A DNA stretch of 64,000 nt from Endozoicomonas gorgoniicola (lineage in GTDB: Bacteria; Pseudomonadota; Gammaproteobacteria; Pseudomonadales; Endozoicomonadaceae): NCBI RefSeq assembly GCF_025562715.2, contig NZ_JAPFCC010000001.1:824501-888500 (forward strand), in the 5' to 3' direction. Numbering within the stretch: the stretch's first letter is position 1; each line of letters starts with the position of its first letter. Shown piece by piece: positions 8,211-16,456 of the stretch. The notes below the pieces were generated by a model, which saw nothing but the letters and a program-made list of their open reading frames with translations, was not told the origin of the DNA and made no database searches. The position numbers were made by a program, and so were the translations under genes.

Positions 8211-8674
8211 GTATCGAGCTGAACGATATCCAGACCATGAAGGTCGAAGAGCTGGCGTCTTGTTCCGGAAAAGAACTGGCACTGCTTTTAAACGATGTTG
8301 AAAAAGCTATGAGTCAGTTAGAGACCCAGAAGCTCTGGTTGGAATCCGTGGTTGCTTATAAATATGTCTACCGTGCCTCTCAGCTTCGTTCGCAGTTACA
8401 GCAAGACTTCGGAACCGTCAGCTTTGATGACGAAGGAACCCGGGTGCTGGTGGACCAGCCCAGGGAAGTGAGCTGGGATCAGCAGAAACTTAAAGCGATT
8501 GCTCAGCGGATTCAGGAACAGGGTGAAGATCCTTCGGAGTTTCTGGATGTTGAGTACTCAGTGTCGCAGGAGAAGTTTGATCAGTGGCCACAGCAGCTTC
8601 GTCGATCTTTTGAACCTGCATTAAAAATCAAGCCGGGTCACTGTACCTACAGGCTGGTGGGAGGTGATGTATGA
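8207..8674 (+). CDS. Phage early protein next to the recombination NTPase
   Basis: The ATG at 8207 overlaps the previous stop (ATGA) and is preceded by GGAGG, so I prefer it to the in-frame GTG at 8189. The 155-residue product has a helical first half (VEELASCSGKELALLLNDVEKAM...) followed by DEGTRVLVDQPREVSWDQQKL and a segment on residues needed to match 'EQGEDPSEFLDVEYSVSQEKF'-type sequence. Similar small proteins travel with the RecA-like NTPase and SSB-like genes of siphophages. No enzymatic motif is seen. A recombination accessory role is inferred from the operon only. Confidence 0.7.
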   Translation: MSIELNDIQTMKVEELASCSGKELALLLNDVEKAMSQLETQKLWLESVVAYKYVYRASQLRSQLQQDFGTVSFDDEGTRVLVDQPREVSWDQQKLKAIAQRIQEQGEDPSEFLDVEYSVSQEKFDQWPQQLRRSFEPALKIKPGHCTYRLVGGDV

Positions 8675-9519
8675 GCCTTCCTATTTTAAACGCAGAGCAG
8701 CGCAGCCAGGAACGCAAAGGTATCAAGTGCGTTCTGCTCGGCAATAGCGGGGTTGGTAAAACGACGCTTCTGCACAGCTTGAATACGGACTCCACCCTGT
8801 TTGTGGATTTGGAAGCTGGTGATCTGGCAGTGCAGGACTGGCAGGGCGACACCATTCGTCCGGCTACCTGGTCAGAGTTTCGTAACTTTGCGGTATTTCT
8901 GGGTGGCCCTAATCCGGCCTTGCGGGATGATCAGGTTTACTCCAAGGCACATTACGATTCAGTTTGTCGTAAATACGGTGATCCGAAAACTTTGGATAAG
9001 TACGACACTTATTTCATTGACTCCATCACGGTGCTGGGACGGCTTTGCTTCCAGTGGTGCAAAGGCCAGCCGCAGGCTTTCTCCGAGAAAACCGGCAAGC
9101 CCGACACTCGCGGAGCGTATGGTCTGCACGGGCAAGAGATGATCGCGGCACTGACTCACCTGCAACACGCCAGAGGCAAGAACGTGGTGTTTGTCGCCAT
9201 TCTGGAAGAGCGGGTAGACGACTTTAACCGCAAGCTTCACCAGCTGCAGATCGAAGGCAGTAAAACCGGGCTGGAGTTACCGGGCATTGTTGACCAGGTG
9301 GTTACACTGGCCAGCCTACCCGATGAAGAAGGCAACCTGCGTCGTACCTTTGTTTGCCAGACCCTTAACCCCTATGGCTACCCAGCCAAGGATCGCAGCG
9401 GACGACTGGATGTATTCGAGCCGCCTCACCTTGGACAGCTGTTTAACAAGATCCACACCGGATCAAGACAGCCTGTCCACTTCGAAACTCAATCTCATGG
9501 AACGGAGAAACAGCAATGA
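8671..9519 (+). CDS. Phage AAA/RecA-like nucleotide-binding protein (AAA_24 type)
   Basis: This 282-residue protein has a Walker A motif GNSGVGKT near residue 24 and a Walker B-like strand YDTYFIDSITVLG near residues 112-124. This pattern fits the AAA_24 phage nucleotide-binding family, which takes the place of Sak/RecA-type annealing or recombination proteins in many siphophages. The ATG overlaps the previous stop by 4 nt, and the next gene, an SSB-like protein, also overlaps by 4 nt. The trio is a coupled recombination/replication cassette. The expected role is ATP-dependent single-strand DNA handling together with the SSB-like partner. Confidence 0.85.
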   Translation: MSLPILNAEQRSQERKGIKCVLLGNSGVGKTTLLHSLNTDSTLFVDLEAGDLAVQDWQGDTIRPATWSEFRNFAVFLGGPNPALRDDQVYSKAHYDSVCRKYGDPKTLDKYDTYFIDSITVLGRLCFQWCKGQPQAFSEKTGKPDTRGAYGLHGQEMIAALTHLQHARGKNVVFVAILEERVDDFNRKLHQLQIEGSKTGLELPGIVDQVVTLASLPDEEGNLRRTFVCQTLNPYGYPAKDRSGRLDVFEPPHLGQLFNKIHTGSRQPVHFETQSHGTEKQQ

Positions 9520-10139
9520 CTCGCTGGAATGACTTTAACGACGCTAACGATCAGGGCAGTTACGATGTGATCCCTTCAGGCACTCTGGTCAAAGTCCGGA
9601 TGAGCATCAAACCGGGCGGATTTGACCATCCCGAGATGGGCTGGACCGGAGGTTATGCCACCCAGGGTGACACCGGTGCCGTCTATCTGAACGCTGAGTT
9701 TACGGTACTGGAAGGGCAGTATGCCAAGCGCAAAATCTGGTCACTGATCGGTATGCATAGTCCCAAGGGGCCGGAGTGGGAGAATATGGGGCGCTCTTTT
9801 GTCCGAGGTATTCTCCAGTCGGCTCGTGGTATCAAGGCAGACGACAACAGTCCACCTGCTTACAAAGCCCGGCAGTTACAGTCCCTGTCTGAGCTGGATG
9901 GCATTGAGTTCCTGGCTAAAGTCAGCACGGAAAAGGATCAGTACGACGACCCTAAAAATGTCATCAAGCAGGCCATTACGCCAGAGCATAAGCAGTATGC
10001 CCAGTTGATGCAGGGTGGTGCGGCTCCACAGACAACCCAGCAGCCCAAGCCTACTCACAGTCAGTTGCAATCGCAGCTCTACAGTCCTCCGGATTCTGCT
10101 CCGCACCCGGCGGATAGCTACAACAACCAGTGGGATTAA
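9516..10139 (+). CDS. SSB-like phage protein (DUF669 type)
   Basis: This 207-residue protein has an N-terminal OB-like beta domain (DVIPSGTLVKVRMSIKPGGFD, then GAVYLNAEFTVLEGQYAKRKIW) and a low-complexity Gln/Pro/Ser-rich tail ending NNQWD. That architecture resembles single-strand binding proteins, whose acidic tips recruit partners. DUF669 proteins occupy this position directly after AAA_24 NTPases in phages. It begins inside the NTPase stop (ATGA) and is followed by a terminator at 10147. Likely role: coating ssDNA during phage replication or recombination. Confidence 0.75.
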   Translation: MTRWNDFNDANDQGSYDVIPSGTLVKVRMSIKPGGFDHPEMGWTGGYATQGDTGAVYLNAEFTVLEGQYAKRKIWSLIGMHSPKGPEWENMGRSFVRGILQSARGIKADDNSPPAYKARQLQSLSELDGIEFLAKVSTEKDQYDDPKNVIKQAITPEHKQYAQLMQGGAAPQTTQQPKPTHSQLQSQLYSPPDSAPHPADSYNNQWD

Positions 10140-10146
10140 GGCTCTT

Positions 10147-10170
10147 AAGCCCACCGTTTGGTGGGCTTTT
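10147..10170 (+). terminator. Terminator between the SSB-like and primase-helicase genes
   Basis: Perfect 9-bp stem AAGCCCACC (10147-10155) and GGTGGGCTT (10160-10168), loop GTTT, then a short T run. An in-frame TTG of the next gene lies within this hairpin, which argues against using it as the start. Confidence 0.75.
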
Positions 10171-10190
10171 CCCCGACAGGGACGGTAAGG

Positions 10191-12302
10191 ATGAATAATA
10201 AGTGGCTTGATTTTAACGACGTACCTGAGCAGGGCTCGGGCGACAAGCTCGATGCTGAAGACGTCAAGCGACGTATTCAGGAACGATTGCCCGAGTATTT
10301 GAACTGGCTGTTTCCCAACGGTAAGCAGAGAGGTCAGAAGTTTGTTCTGGGCAATGTCCAGGGCAAGAAAGGCAAGAGTCTGGAAGTGGAACTTTCGGGC
10401 AACGAAGCCGGGCTTTGGCATGACTTTGAGAGCAGTGAGGGTGGGGATATTATCAGCCTGACCGCTGAACACCAGAAACTGGATGCCCAGCGGGATTTTC
10501 CTGAAATCATCCGCTTCATGGCGGAGTGGCTGGGGATGCCTTTATTCTCACCCCCTGTTACTGCCAGCCATCAGGACGATTATGAAGACCTTGGTCATCA
10601 TACGGGCAAGTGGGATTACCACGACAGTGAAGGAAACCTGATCGCCTGTGTCTACCGCTACGATACCCCGGATGGTAAAGAGTTCAGACCGTGGGATGTT
10701 AAAACACGCAAAACCAAGGCTCCGAACCCAAGACCGCTTTATAACCAGCCAGGCATCAAATCAGCGAACGAAGTCTTGCTGGTGGAGGGGGAGAAGGCTG
10801 CTCAGGCTCTGATTGAAAGCGGCTATTGCGCCACGACGGCCATGAATGGCGCAAAGGCCCCTACGGATAAAACTGACTGGTCGCCACTGAAAGGCAAGCG
10901 TGTAACCCTTTGGCCTGATAACGACGATGCAGGATTAGAGTACGCTTTCAACGCCGCTAAAGCGATTGCCGATGCTGGAGCGTTATCTGTTGTTGTATTG
11001 AAGCCTCCAGTGGATAAACCCGAAAAGTGGGATGCAGCGGATGCTGCTGGAGAAAGCTTTGATATTGATCACTGGATGACGACTGCTGACCGCAAGACTA
11101 TCAAGTCAGGTGGGCTCTGTATTCGTGACTGGAGCGCCTTGCGCTATCAGGGGAAAGCACCGGAGCAGAAGTACTTGATTGATGGTTCCTTTCCAATGGG
11201 CGTGGTCTCTATTCTGGCGGCAATGGGTGACACCGGTAAAGGTATGCTGACTCTGAAGCTGGCTCTGGAAGTGGCTTGTGGTGAGAGTACCGGAGATGAG
11301 GTGTTTGGTGGCCGGGTGCTTCAGCATGGCACTGCAGTCGTCTTTACCGCTGAGGATGATCATGCAGAAGTGCATCGTCGCCTGGAAAAACTGGACGCCA
11401 ATAATCTGAGATTAAAATACGCTGAAAAACTTCTGATTGTTCCACTTCCGAATGCTGGTGGCCCTTTTCCCATTGTCCGGGAAACCTCTGATGGTCCTAA
11501 CACGACACCTGAGTTCGTTCAGGTGGTTCGTCAGCTACAGGCAATTGATGATTTGACGCTGGTGGTCTTTGATCCGTTGTCGTCCTTTGTTCATGGAGAT
11601 GTCAATGCTGATCCGGCAGTGGGAAGCTATCTTACAGGGCTGATGGCTAACCTGGCCTGTGAAACCAGTGCTGCTGTGATTGTGATTCATCATATGCGTA
11701 AACCACCCGGCCAGAAACCTATTGAGAGTCCAGAGCAAGCAAGGGACGCCATTCGTGGCAGTACGGCCCTGGTGGATGGTTCCCGAATGGCTTATGCCAT
11801 CTGGCCAGCTCAGGAGCAGATGGTTCAACAGGTCTGTACCACTCTGAACCTGACAGCAGAGCCCCGGAGCATCTACATGGGAACCGTGGTTAAATCCAAT
11901 GGACCTGCAGACCGGACACTGCGAACCTTTAAGCGAAACTTTGTCGGTTTGCTGGAAGACTTAACGACACGGATCAGGCGCAGTGAGCCTTCAAGTCATG
12001 ATCTGTCAGGTGAGTTGGCAGGTGCCATTCGGCAATGTGCTGAGCGCGGCCATCCATTAACACATACAGGAGTTAATGGCGTCTTCAAGCAACGGCATCG
12101 TCTACCGGGTGAGTTTCACCCAATGTCCCGTCACCGGTTGGAAAATATGGTGCAGGAGTTGCTGAATGAACACCCGCCAAGAATCGTCAAAGGAACATTA
12201 TTAAATTCCAAAGAACAGAAGTGGCTGGACTCTCCCTGGGGGAGTTTTGCACAAGGAAAAGGTGTCATAAAAGCGGGTGCAGATTGTCCGTTTCAGAGCT
12301 AA
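10191..12302 (+). CDS. Phage primase-helicase (Toprim plus RecA-like ATPase)
   Basis: I use ATG 10191, with AGGGA eight bases upstream. The 703-residue product first has a primase-like region, then a Toprim domain near residues 190-270 (EVLLVEGEKAAQALIESGY, later LWPDNDDAG). A RepA/DnaB-type ATPase follows, with Walker A AAMGDTGKG near residue 341, Walker B LTLVVFDPLSSF near residue 460 and IHHMRKPPG further on. The C-terminal part is likely DNA-binding. It would prime and unwind DNA at the phage origin. Candidate origin iterons lie directly after the stop codon. Confidence 0.9.
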   Translation: MNNKWLDFNDVPEQGSGDKLDAEDVKRRIQERLPEYLNWLFPNGKQRGQKFVLGNVQGKKGKSLEVELSGNEAGLWHDFESSEGGDIISLTAEHQKLDAQRDFPEIIRFMAEWLGMPLFSPPVTASHQDDYEDLGHHTGKWDYHDSEGNLIACVYRYDTPDGKEFRPWDVKTRKTKAPNPRPLYNQPGIKSANEVLLVEGEKAAQALIESGYCATTAMNGAKAPTDKTDWSPLKGKRVTLWPDNDDAGLEYAFNAAKAIADAGALSVVVLKPPVDKPEKWDAADAAGESFDIDHWMTTADRKTIKSGGLCIRDWSALRYQGKAPEQKYLIDGSFPMGVVSILAAMGDTGKGMLTLKLALEVACGESTGDEVFGGRVLQHGTAVVFTAEDDHAEVHRRLEKLDANNLRLKYAEKLLIVPLPNAGGPFPIVRETSDGPNTTPEFVQVVRQLQAIDDLTLVVFDPLSSFVHGDVNADPAVGSYLTGLMANLACETSAAVIVIHHMRKPPGQKPIESPEQARDAIRGSTALVDGSRMAYAIWPAQEQMVQQVCTTLNLTAEPRSIYMGTVVKSNGPADRTLRTFKRNFVGLLEDLTTRIRRSEPSSHDLSGELAGAIRQCAERGHPLTHTGVNGVFKQRHRLPGEFHPMSRHRLENMVQELLNEHPPRIVKGTLLNSKEQKWLDSPWGSFAQGKGVIKAGADCPFQS

Positions 12303-12304
12303 AA

Positions 12305-12515
12305 CCGTTTCCAGAACGTTTCCGGTTTCCAGCGTTTCCGGAACGTTTCCAGAGCTTTTGGAAATAGAGACAACTTTAAGAAAACTCTATAAGTGACTGT
12401 TTCATAGACTTATAACCAAAAATAAAAAGACATGTGTCGCATTTCCAGAGGACTGGAAATGGAAACGCTTTGGAAATGGTTAAGTACTTGAAAAATAACC
12501 CGTTTCCAATTTCCA
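12305..12515. other. Candidate replication origin with GTTTCC iterons
   Basis: Just after the primase-helicase stop there are at least four close copies of CGTTTCC(A/G)GA (12307-12357). An AT-rich stretch follows (12360-12435), and then further GGAAATGG/GGAAACG and CGTTTCC units in both orientations (12446-12515). Iterons beside an AT-rich unwinding segment and next to the initiator helicase is the layout of a phage origin. No gene is present between 12303 and 12612. The function is inferred. Confidence 0.5.
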
Positions 12516-12612
12516 GCCTCCCTTACTTAAGTAAGTAAGGTTGGAACTTAAATTCCCAACCTTACTGACACGTAATGTTCCCGGCTGGAAACGACTCACG
12601 GAGGAGATCGCA

Positions 12613-12984
12613 ATGGATACCGATGAACTGGCAAAACGCTATCGGGAAGCCTGGCTGGTGGCACGACAATTGCCGTCTGGTATTCACCTCCGGCATGCGG
12701 CTTTCTGGCCTGAGGTGAATCCCAATCGTTGGGAGGTGTACCAGAGCGAGGGGAGGGTGGTCAGGCGACCATTGCCCTCCGATGATGCTGTTGACCGGAT
12801 GGTCGAGTGCATGCGTTGGCTTCGCTGGATCAGCAGGGAGGAGCGAGATTTGGTCTGGCTTCGGGCATCAGGATTGCCCTGGCGAGTGATTGCTGAAGAC
12901 ATGGGTGTAAACCGGAAGACTCCCTATGCTCACTGGAGCAAGGCCATGAGCAAGATTTCCATCCATTTGTCTCGAAGGACGTAA
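12613..12984 (+). CDS. DUF6362-like HTH phage protein
   Basis: ATG 12613 has GAGGAG six bases upstream; an earlier in-frame TTG at 12541 lacks a site and is rejected. The 123-residue protein follows the DUF6362 pattern. It has an N-terminal helix (DTDELAKRYREAWLVARQLP), then PSDDAVDRMVECMRWLRW, and a C-terminal sigma-like HTH with REERDLVWLRASGLPWRVIAEDMGVNRKTPYAHW. Such proteins sit between the replication and late modules in prophages and may control late transcription, in the position of lambda Q. The control role is inferred from position. Confidence 0.7.
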   Translation: MDTDELAKRYREAWLVARQLPSGIHLRHAAFWPEVNPNRWEVYQSEGRVVRRPLPSDDAVDRMVECMRWLRWISREERDLVWLRASGLPWRVIAEDMGVNRKTPYAHWSKAMSKISIHLSRRT

Positions 12985-13120
12985 CCCGACGTAACTCAGA
13001 GTAGCTTGTGTTATCCGTTTATATCTGGGTAGAGCCAAAACAGGCACCACTTCAAGAATTGGACACTTTTCCCGGTTTTGTTAAAAATTAACGCTAAGCT
13101 CGAAGCAAAGTACACATGAG

Positions 13121-13149
13121 CCCCGCACCTCACCGGTCCGGGGTTTTTT
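13121..13149 (+). terminator. Rho-independent terminator before the late region
   Basis: Stem CCCCG (13121-13125) with CGGGG (13139-13143), an inner ACC/GGT pairing, then six T residues. It separates the HTH gene from the ParB-methyltransferase gene and could be a target of late antitermination. Confidence 0.75.
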
Positions 13150-13173
13150 ATTGCCTGTTTGCAAGGATGATCC

Positions 13174-14451
13174 ATGGCTCAAATCCTCGTTAAAACCATC
13201 GAACATCGCTCTGTTGTCAGCCTCACGCCCTACGCCAACAATGCCCGGACTCACTCTGATGAGCAGGTCAACCAAATCGCCCGATCCATCGAGGAGTTTG
13301 GATTTGTGAATCCGGTGCTGGTGGGCGATGACGATGTGATCGTCGCCGGGCATGGTCGTTTGATGGCGGCAAAGCAACTGGGCATGGAAACCGTGCCGGT
13401 GATTGTTTTGGGGCATCTGACAGAGACCCAGCGTCGTGCTCTGGTCATTGCGGATAACCAGATCACTTCGAACTCCGGCTGGGACGAAGAGCTGCTGAAA
13501 CTGGAACTGGCGGAGCTGGATGAACTGGATTTTGATCTGGACCTGATGGGATTTTCCGACGAGGAGTTAGAGGGGTTTCTGCTCACGGATGAGCCGGAAG
13601 GTCAGACTGACGACGATGATATCCCGGAGCCTGAAGAGCATCCGGTCAGCCAGCCGGGGGATTTATGGGTTTTGGGAGAGCACCGGGTGTTGTGTGGCAG
13701 TGCCACCGAACCAGGCGATGTTGAAAAACTCATGGACGGGCAGCTGGCGGACATGGTATTCACCGATCCTCCCTACAACGTGGACTACGCCAACCCTGAG
13801 AAAAACGGTAAAGCGAAGAAAGACCGTCGCATCAAAAACGACAATCTTGGTTCAGAGTTTTATACCTTCCTGCTGGCAGCCATGACGAACATGCTGGGTG
13901 TTTGCAAAGGGGCGATTTACGTCTGCATGTCGTCGTCGGAACTGGATACGTTGCAGAAAGCTTTTCGGGAAGCCGGTGGCAAGTGGTCCACGTTTATCAT
14001 CTGGGCAAAAAACACCTTCACCCTGGGACGTGCTGATTATCAGCGACAGTACGAGCCCATTCTCTACGGTTGGAAGGAAGGCTCGCAGCACTTTTGGTGT
14101 GGTGCCCGGGATCAGGGCGACGTGTGGTTTTACAGCAAACCGGCGAAGAATGACCTGCACCCCACCATGAAGCCCGTCGAACTGGTTGAACGGGCCTTAC
14201 GTAACTCGTCCAAGAGTCGGGATATTGTGTTGGACCTGTTTGGTGGTTCTGGTTCAACCCTGATCGCCTGCGAGAAAACCCACCGCAGTGCCCGGCTCAC
14301 TGAACTGGACTCGAAGTACGTTGATGTGATTGTACGTCGCTGGGAGGAGTACACCGGTAAAGAGGCTTATCTCGAAGAAAACAAACTGACCTTTGATCAA
14401 ATTAGGGAACAACGGCATGGACGAACTCTCCCGGCGACTGGATCAGATTGA
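13174..14451 (+). CDS. ParB-like domain fused to a DNA adenine methyltransferase
   Basis: This 425-residue protein opens with a ParB/Srx-like domain (LTPYANNARTHSDEQVNQIA, then VIVAGHGRLMAAKQLG near residues 55-70). An acidic linker (TDDDDIPEPEEHP) follows, then an N6-adenine or N4-cytosine methyltransferase with the catalytic DPPY near residue 198 ahead of the SAM-binding FGGSGST near residue 352, the beta-class order. TMKPVELVERAL is also typical. It would methylate phage and host DNA, for instance to protect phage DNA from restriction or to mark packaging DNA. It overlaps the next small gene. Confidence 0.9.
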   Translation: MAQILVKTIEHRSVVSLTPYANNARTHSDEQVNQIARSIEEFGFVNPVLVGDDDVIVAGHGRLMAAKQLGMETVPVIVLGHLTETQRRALVIADNQITSNSGWDEELLKLELAELDELDFDLDLMGFSDEELEGFLLTDEPEGQTDDDDIPEPEEHPVSQPGDLWVLGEHRVLCGSATEPGDVEKLMDGQLADMVFTDPPYNVDYANPEKNGKAKKDRRIKNDNLGSEFYTFLLAAMTNMLGVCKGAIYVCMSSSELDTLQKAFREAGGKWSTFIIWAKNTFTLGRADYQRQYEPILYGWKEGSQHFWCGARDQGDVWFYSKPAKNDLHPTMKPVELVERALRNSSKSRDIVLDLFGGSGSTLIACEKTHRSARLTELDSKYVDVIVRRWEEYTGKEAYLEENKLTFDQIREQRHGRTLPATGSD

Positions 14452-14692
14452 TTCAAAGCTCGACAAGCTCAGCGATGCGGTGTCCAGGCTGGCGATGATT
14501 GAAGAGCGCATCACCCATCAGACTTCCAGCCTCAGCCGTCAGGATGAACGGCTGGACGCTCAGGAAAAGCGCATCAGGGTGCTTGAATTTCAGGCCAGTC
14601 GCCGGGGCGTGATGCTCAACTACATCGAGCGGTTCGGCTGGATTGTTTTAACGGCCAGTATTGGGCTGTTGTCTTACTTTATCAGGGGGTGA
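14417..14692 (+). CDS. Small coiled-coil protein with C-terminal membrane segment
   Basis: I use ATG 14417, which lies within the methyltransferase 3' end; the upstream TTG at 14393 is less likely. Of the 91 residues, the first 60 are heptad-like (LDQIDSKLDKLSDAVSRLAMIEERI is the start of the coiled coil). The last ~20 form one membrane segment (WIVLTASIGLLSYFI). It directly precedes the endolysin gene, so it is probably a lysis-cassette membrane protein or a holin/antiholin helper. No family name can be given with confidence. Confidence 0.65.
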   Translation: MDELSRRLDQIDSKLDKLSDAVSRLAMIEERITHQTSSLSRQDERLDAQEKRIRVLEFQASRRGVMLNYIERFGWIVLTASIGLLSYFIRG

Positions 14693-14695
14693 GCA

Positions 14696-15139
14696 ATGGG
14701 TAAGCGTACTGAAACCAATTACATCGTTATTCATTGCTCGGCTACCCGGGCCAATCAGAACGTCACGTTTGACGACATCAAACGCTGGCACACCATGGAG
14801 CGTGCCTTTTTTGATATTGGCTATCACTGGGTGATTGAGCGGGATGGCTCGGTGAAGCAGGGCAGGCCAGTAGACGACTGGGGCGCACACGCAAAAAGCC
14901 ACAATCATGAAAGCGTGAGTATTTGTCTGGTGGGTGGGCTTGATGATAACAATCAGTCTGAAGACAACTTCACACCTTTGCAGAAGCGGATGCTGAAGCT
15001 GCTCGTTGCCGGTCATCAGGCTTTGTATCCAGAAGCCATTGTCCATGGCCATTACCACCTGAGTAAGGTCAAAACCTGTCCGAACTTTGATGTTCACCGT
15101 TGGCTGATTGCTGAAGGACTGCTGGGAGAAAAACAGTGA
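14696..15139 (+). CDS. N-acetylmuramoyl-L-alanine amidase endolysin, T7-lysozyme type
   Basis: This 147-residue enzyme closely follows T7 lysozyme, with YIVIHCSATRANQNVTFDDI at the start, then GYHWVIERDGSVKQGR, VSICLVGGLDD and a C-terminal HGHYHLSKVKTCPNFD. The zinc ligands would be the early His (IHCSA), the His of HGHYH and the Cys of TCPNF, all present. It cuts the amide bond between muramic acid and L-alanine during lysis. There is no signal peptide, so export through the holin encoded next (4-nt GTGA overlap) is expected. Confidence 0.92.
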   Translation: MGKRTETNYIVIHCSATRANQNVTFDDIKRWHTMERAFFDIGYHWVIERDGSVKQGRPVDDWGAHAKSHNHESVSICLVGGLDDNNQSEDNFTPLQKRMLKLLVAGHQALYPEAIVHGHYHLSKVKTCPNFDVHRWLIAEGLLGEKQ

Positions 15140-15504
15140 GCCTGGTTGCCGCTATCCCACTGGTGGGGAAGGTCATCGACAAGCTCTTTCCTGATGCAGA
15201 GAACCGTGATCAGGTGAAAGTGGTTCTGGCTGAAATGCTGATTAATGGTGAGCTGGATGAATTGACTCAACAAGCCGGAGTGATCAAGGCTGAAGCGCAG
15301 GGTGAAGGCTGGCTGCAAAGAAGCTGGCGGCCTATTGTGATGCTGGTGTTTACGGCACTGGTTGTGTGTCGTTGGTTGGGTTGGTCAGCTCCAGATTTGT
15401 CGCCGGAGTTGGAATTAAAGCTGTTCTCAATTGTTCAATTGGGAATTGGTGGCTATATTGCCAGTCGTGGGATTGAAAAGGTAGTGCATAAAATAAAATC
15501 ATAA
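15136..15504 (+). CDS. Holin of the 3TM family
   Basis: The GTG start overlaps the endolysin stop (GTGA). The 122-residue protein has a helical N-terminal part, then the holin_3TMs signature EGWLQRSWRPIVMLVFTALV near residues 54-75. A second hydrophobic segment (LFSIVQLGIGGYIASRG) follows, and the C-terminus is basic (EKVVHKIKS). It would form lesions in the inner membrane that release the endolysin. The pairing with a T7-type amidase without a signal sequence supports the call. Confidence 0.88.
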   Translation: MSLVAAIPLVGKVIDKLFPDAENRDQVKVVLAEMLINGELDELTQQAGVIKAEAQGEGWLQRSWRPIVMLVFTALVVCRWLGWSAPDLSPELELKLFSIVQLGIGGYIASRGIEKVVHKIKS

Positions 15505-15526
15505 ATCAAATGGGTAAGGACTTTAT

Positions 15527-16249
15527 ATGTCATTTAGCAGAGTTAAGTGCTTTTTCTTATTATTTTTTTTACTGCTTAACTCACATGGTTCATGGGCAGT
15601 AGTTATTAAAATAATAAACTCTTCAATTAGCTTTACGTTTTCAGGTGAATATGGCTCAGGAGATAAGACAACATATCTTTATCCGATTCAAATAGGAAAT
15701 GGAAATGTTTATAGTGATCTTACCAGTACACCCCAAGAAGTTAATTTAGCAGAGCAAGAGGATGATAGCAGAGAGGTGTCTTTTTATTTTTCAGGGTTTG
15801 GAAATGGTAATGATAGTGTGTTGGATCTCCCTGAAGAATTACAGGAAAGATTATTTCAAATCCTAGAGAATAGACCAGACATAAAAATGGACGCCATGAC
15901 GGATTGTGTTCAATATTGTTGTTATTTGAAGACGGGTGACTTCCGTCAGGAAAATGGACAGTTAATTGAATCTTTAGTGGAAAGAGCGCCTGAAGCATTG
16001 GAAGCCGTAATTTTTATGAATCAAGCTAAACCAGTTCATGTTGCTTTATATGTTGGGCATGGTGTTTACATGAGTAAACTAGGTTCTTATGGTGTTTATT
16101 TTCATTCGTTTCAAACAGTTAAAGATCTTTATGGATCAAATCTATCAATCAAAGTGGCAACTTTCATATCTCAAAGCTCTCGTAGAGATGACAACCATCC
16201 ACCACCTGATGCCGGTGCATGCGGCGGAGCTTCAACATCAGCCTATTAA
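15527..16249 (+). CDS. Secreted NlpC/LRAT-like protein, probable prophage cargo
   Basis: This 240-residue protein has a clear N-terminal signal peptide (VKCFFLLFFLLLNSHGSWA) and is visibly more AT-rich than the lysis genes before it, a sign of separate origin. The C-terminal half contains TDCVQYCCYLKTG, with a candidate nucleophile Cys, then KPVHVALYVGHGVYMSK and GVYFHSF. A Cys followed by a His-containing strand of this type is the pattern of papain-fold NlpC/P60-LRAT enzymes. It may be an exported enzyme or effector that alters the lysogen. The fold is my inference; the signal peptide and base composition are seen directly. Confidence 0.6.
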   Translation: MSFSRVKCFFLLFFLLLNSHGSWAVVIKIINSSISFTFSGEYGSGDKTTYLYPIQIGNGNVYSDLTSTPQEVNLAEQEDDSREVSFYFSGFGNGNDSVLDLPEELQERLFQILENRPDIKMDAMTDCVQYCCYLKTGDFRQENGQLIESLVERAPEALEAVIFMNQAKPVHVALYVGHGVYMSKLGSYGVYFHSFQTVKDLYGSNLSIKVATFISQSSRRDDNHPPPDAGACGGASTSAY

Positions 16250-16327
16250 CCCGGGGTCCCTGCGAACCTTCATCGACTGCGGGGATGCGGAACCGCCGAA
16301 TATCGCCAGCGACAGAGTAAAAATCGG

Positions 16328-16456
16328 GGTTGACAGGTGGTTGACAAAAAGTACTGAAAGCCACGGCTCATAAGGCTTTCAGCTGTCAACCAGGGGTGGT
16401 TTTGTCAACCTGGATTCCTGATAGTGTCAACCACCCATTGTTGCTGCTGGTTGACA
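16328..16456. repeat. Six copies of GGTTGACA in both orientations
   Basis: Forward copies lie at 16328, 16339 (11 bp apart) and 16449. Reverse copies (TGTCAACC) lie at 16384, 16403 and 16425. They surround the terminator hairpin at 16354-16382 and run into the 3' end of the minus-strand gene that stops at 16405. Two forward copies continue identically as AAAAAGT. They could be operator sites, or a second replication or packaging signal. Confidence 0.6.
16346..16382 (-). terminator. Terminator of the minus-strand DUF operon
   Basis: Perfect stem CTGAAAGCC (16354-16362) with GGCTTTCAG (16374-16382). On the minus strand a run of T residues follows three bases after the stem. It lies 23 bp past the stop codon at 16405. 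Confidence 0.65.
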
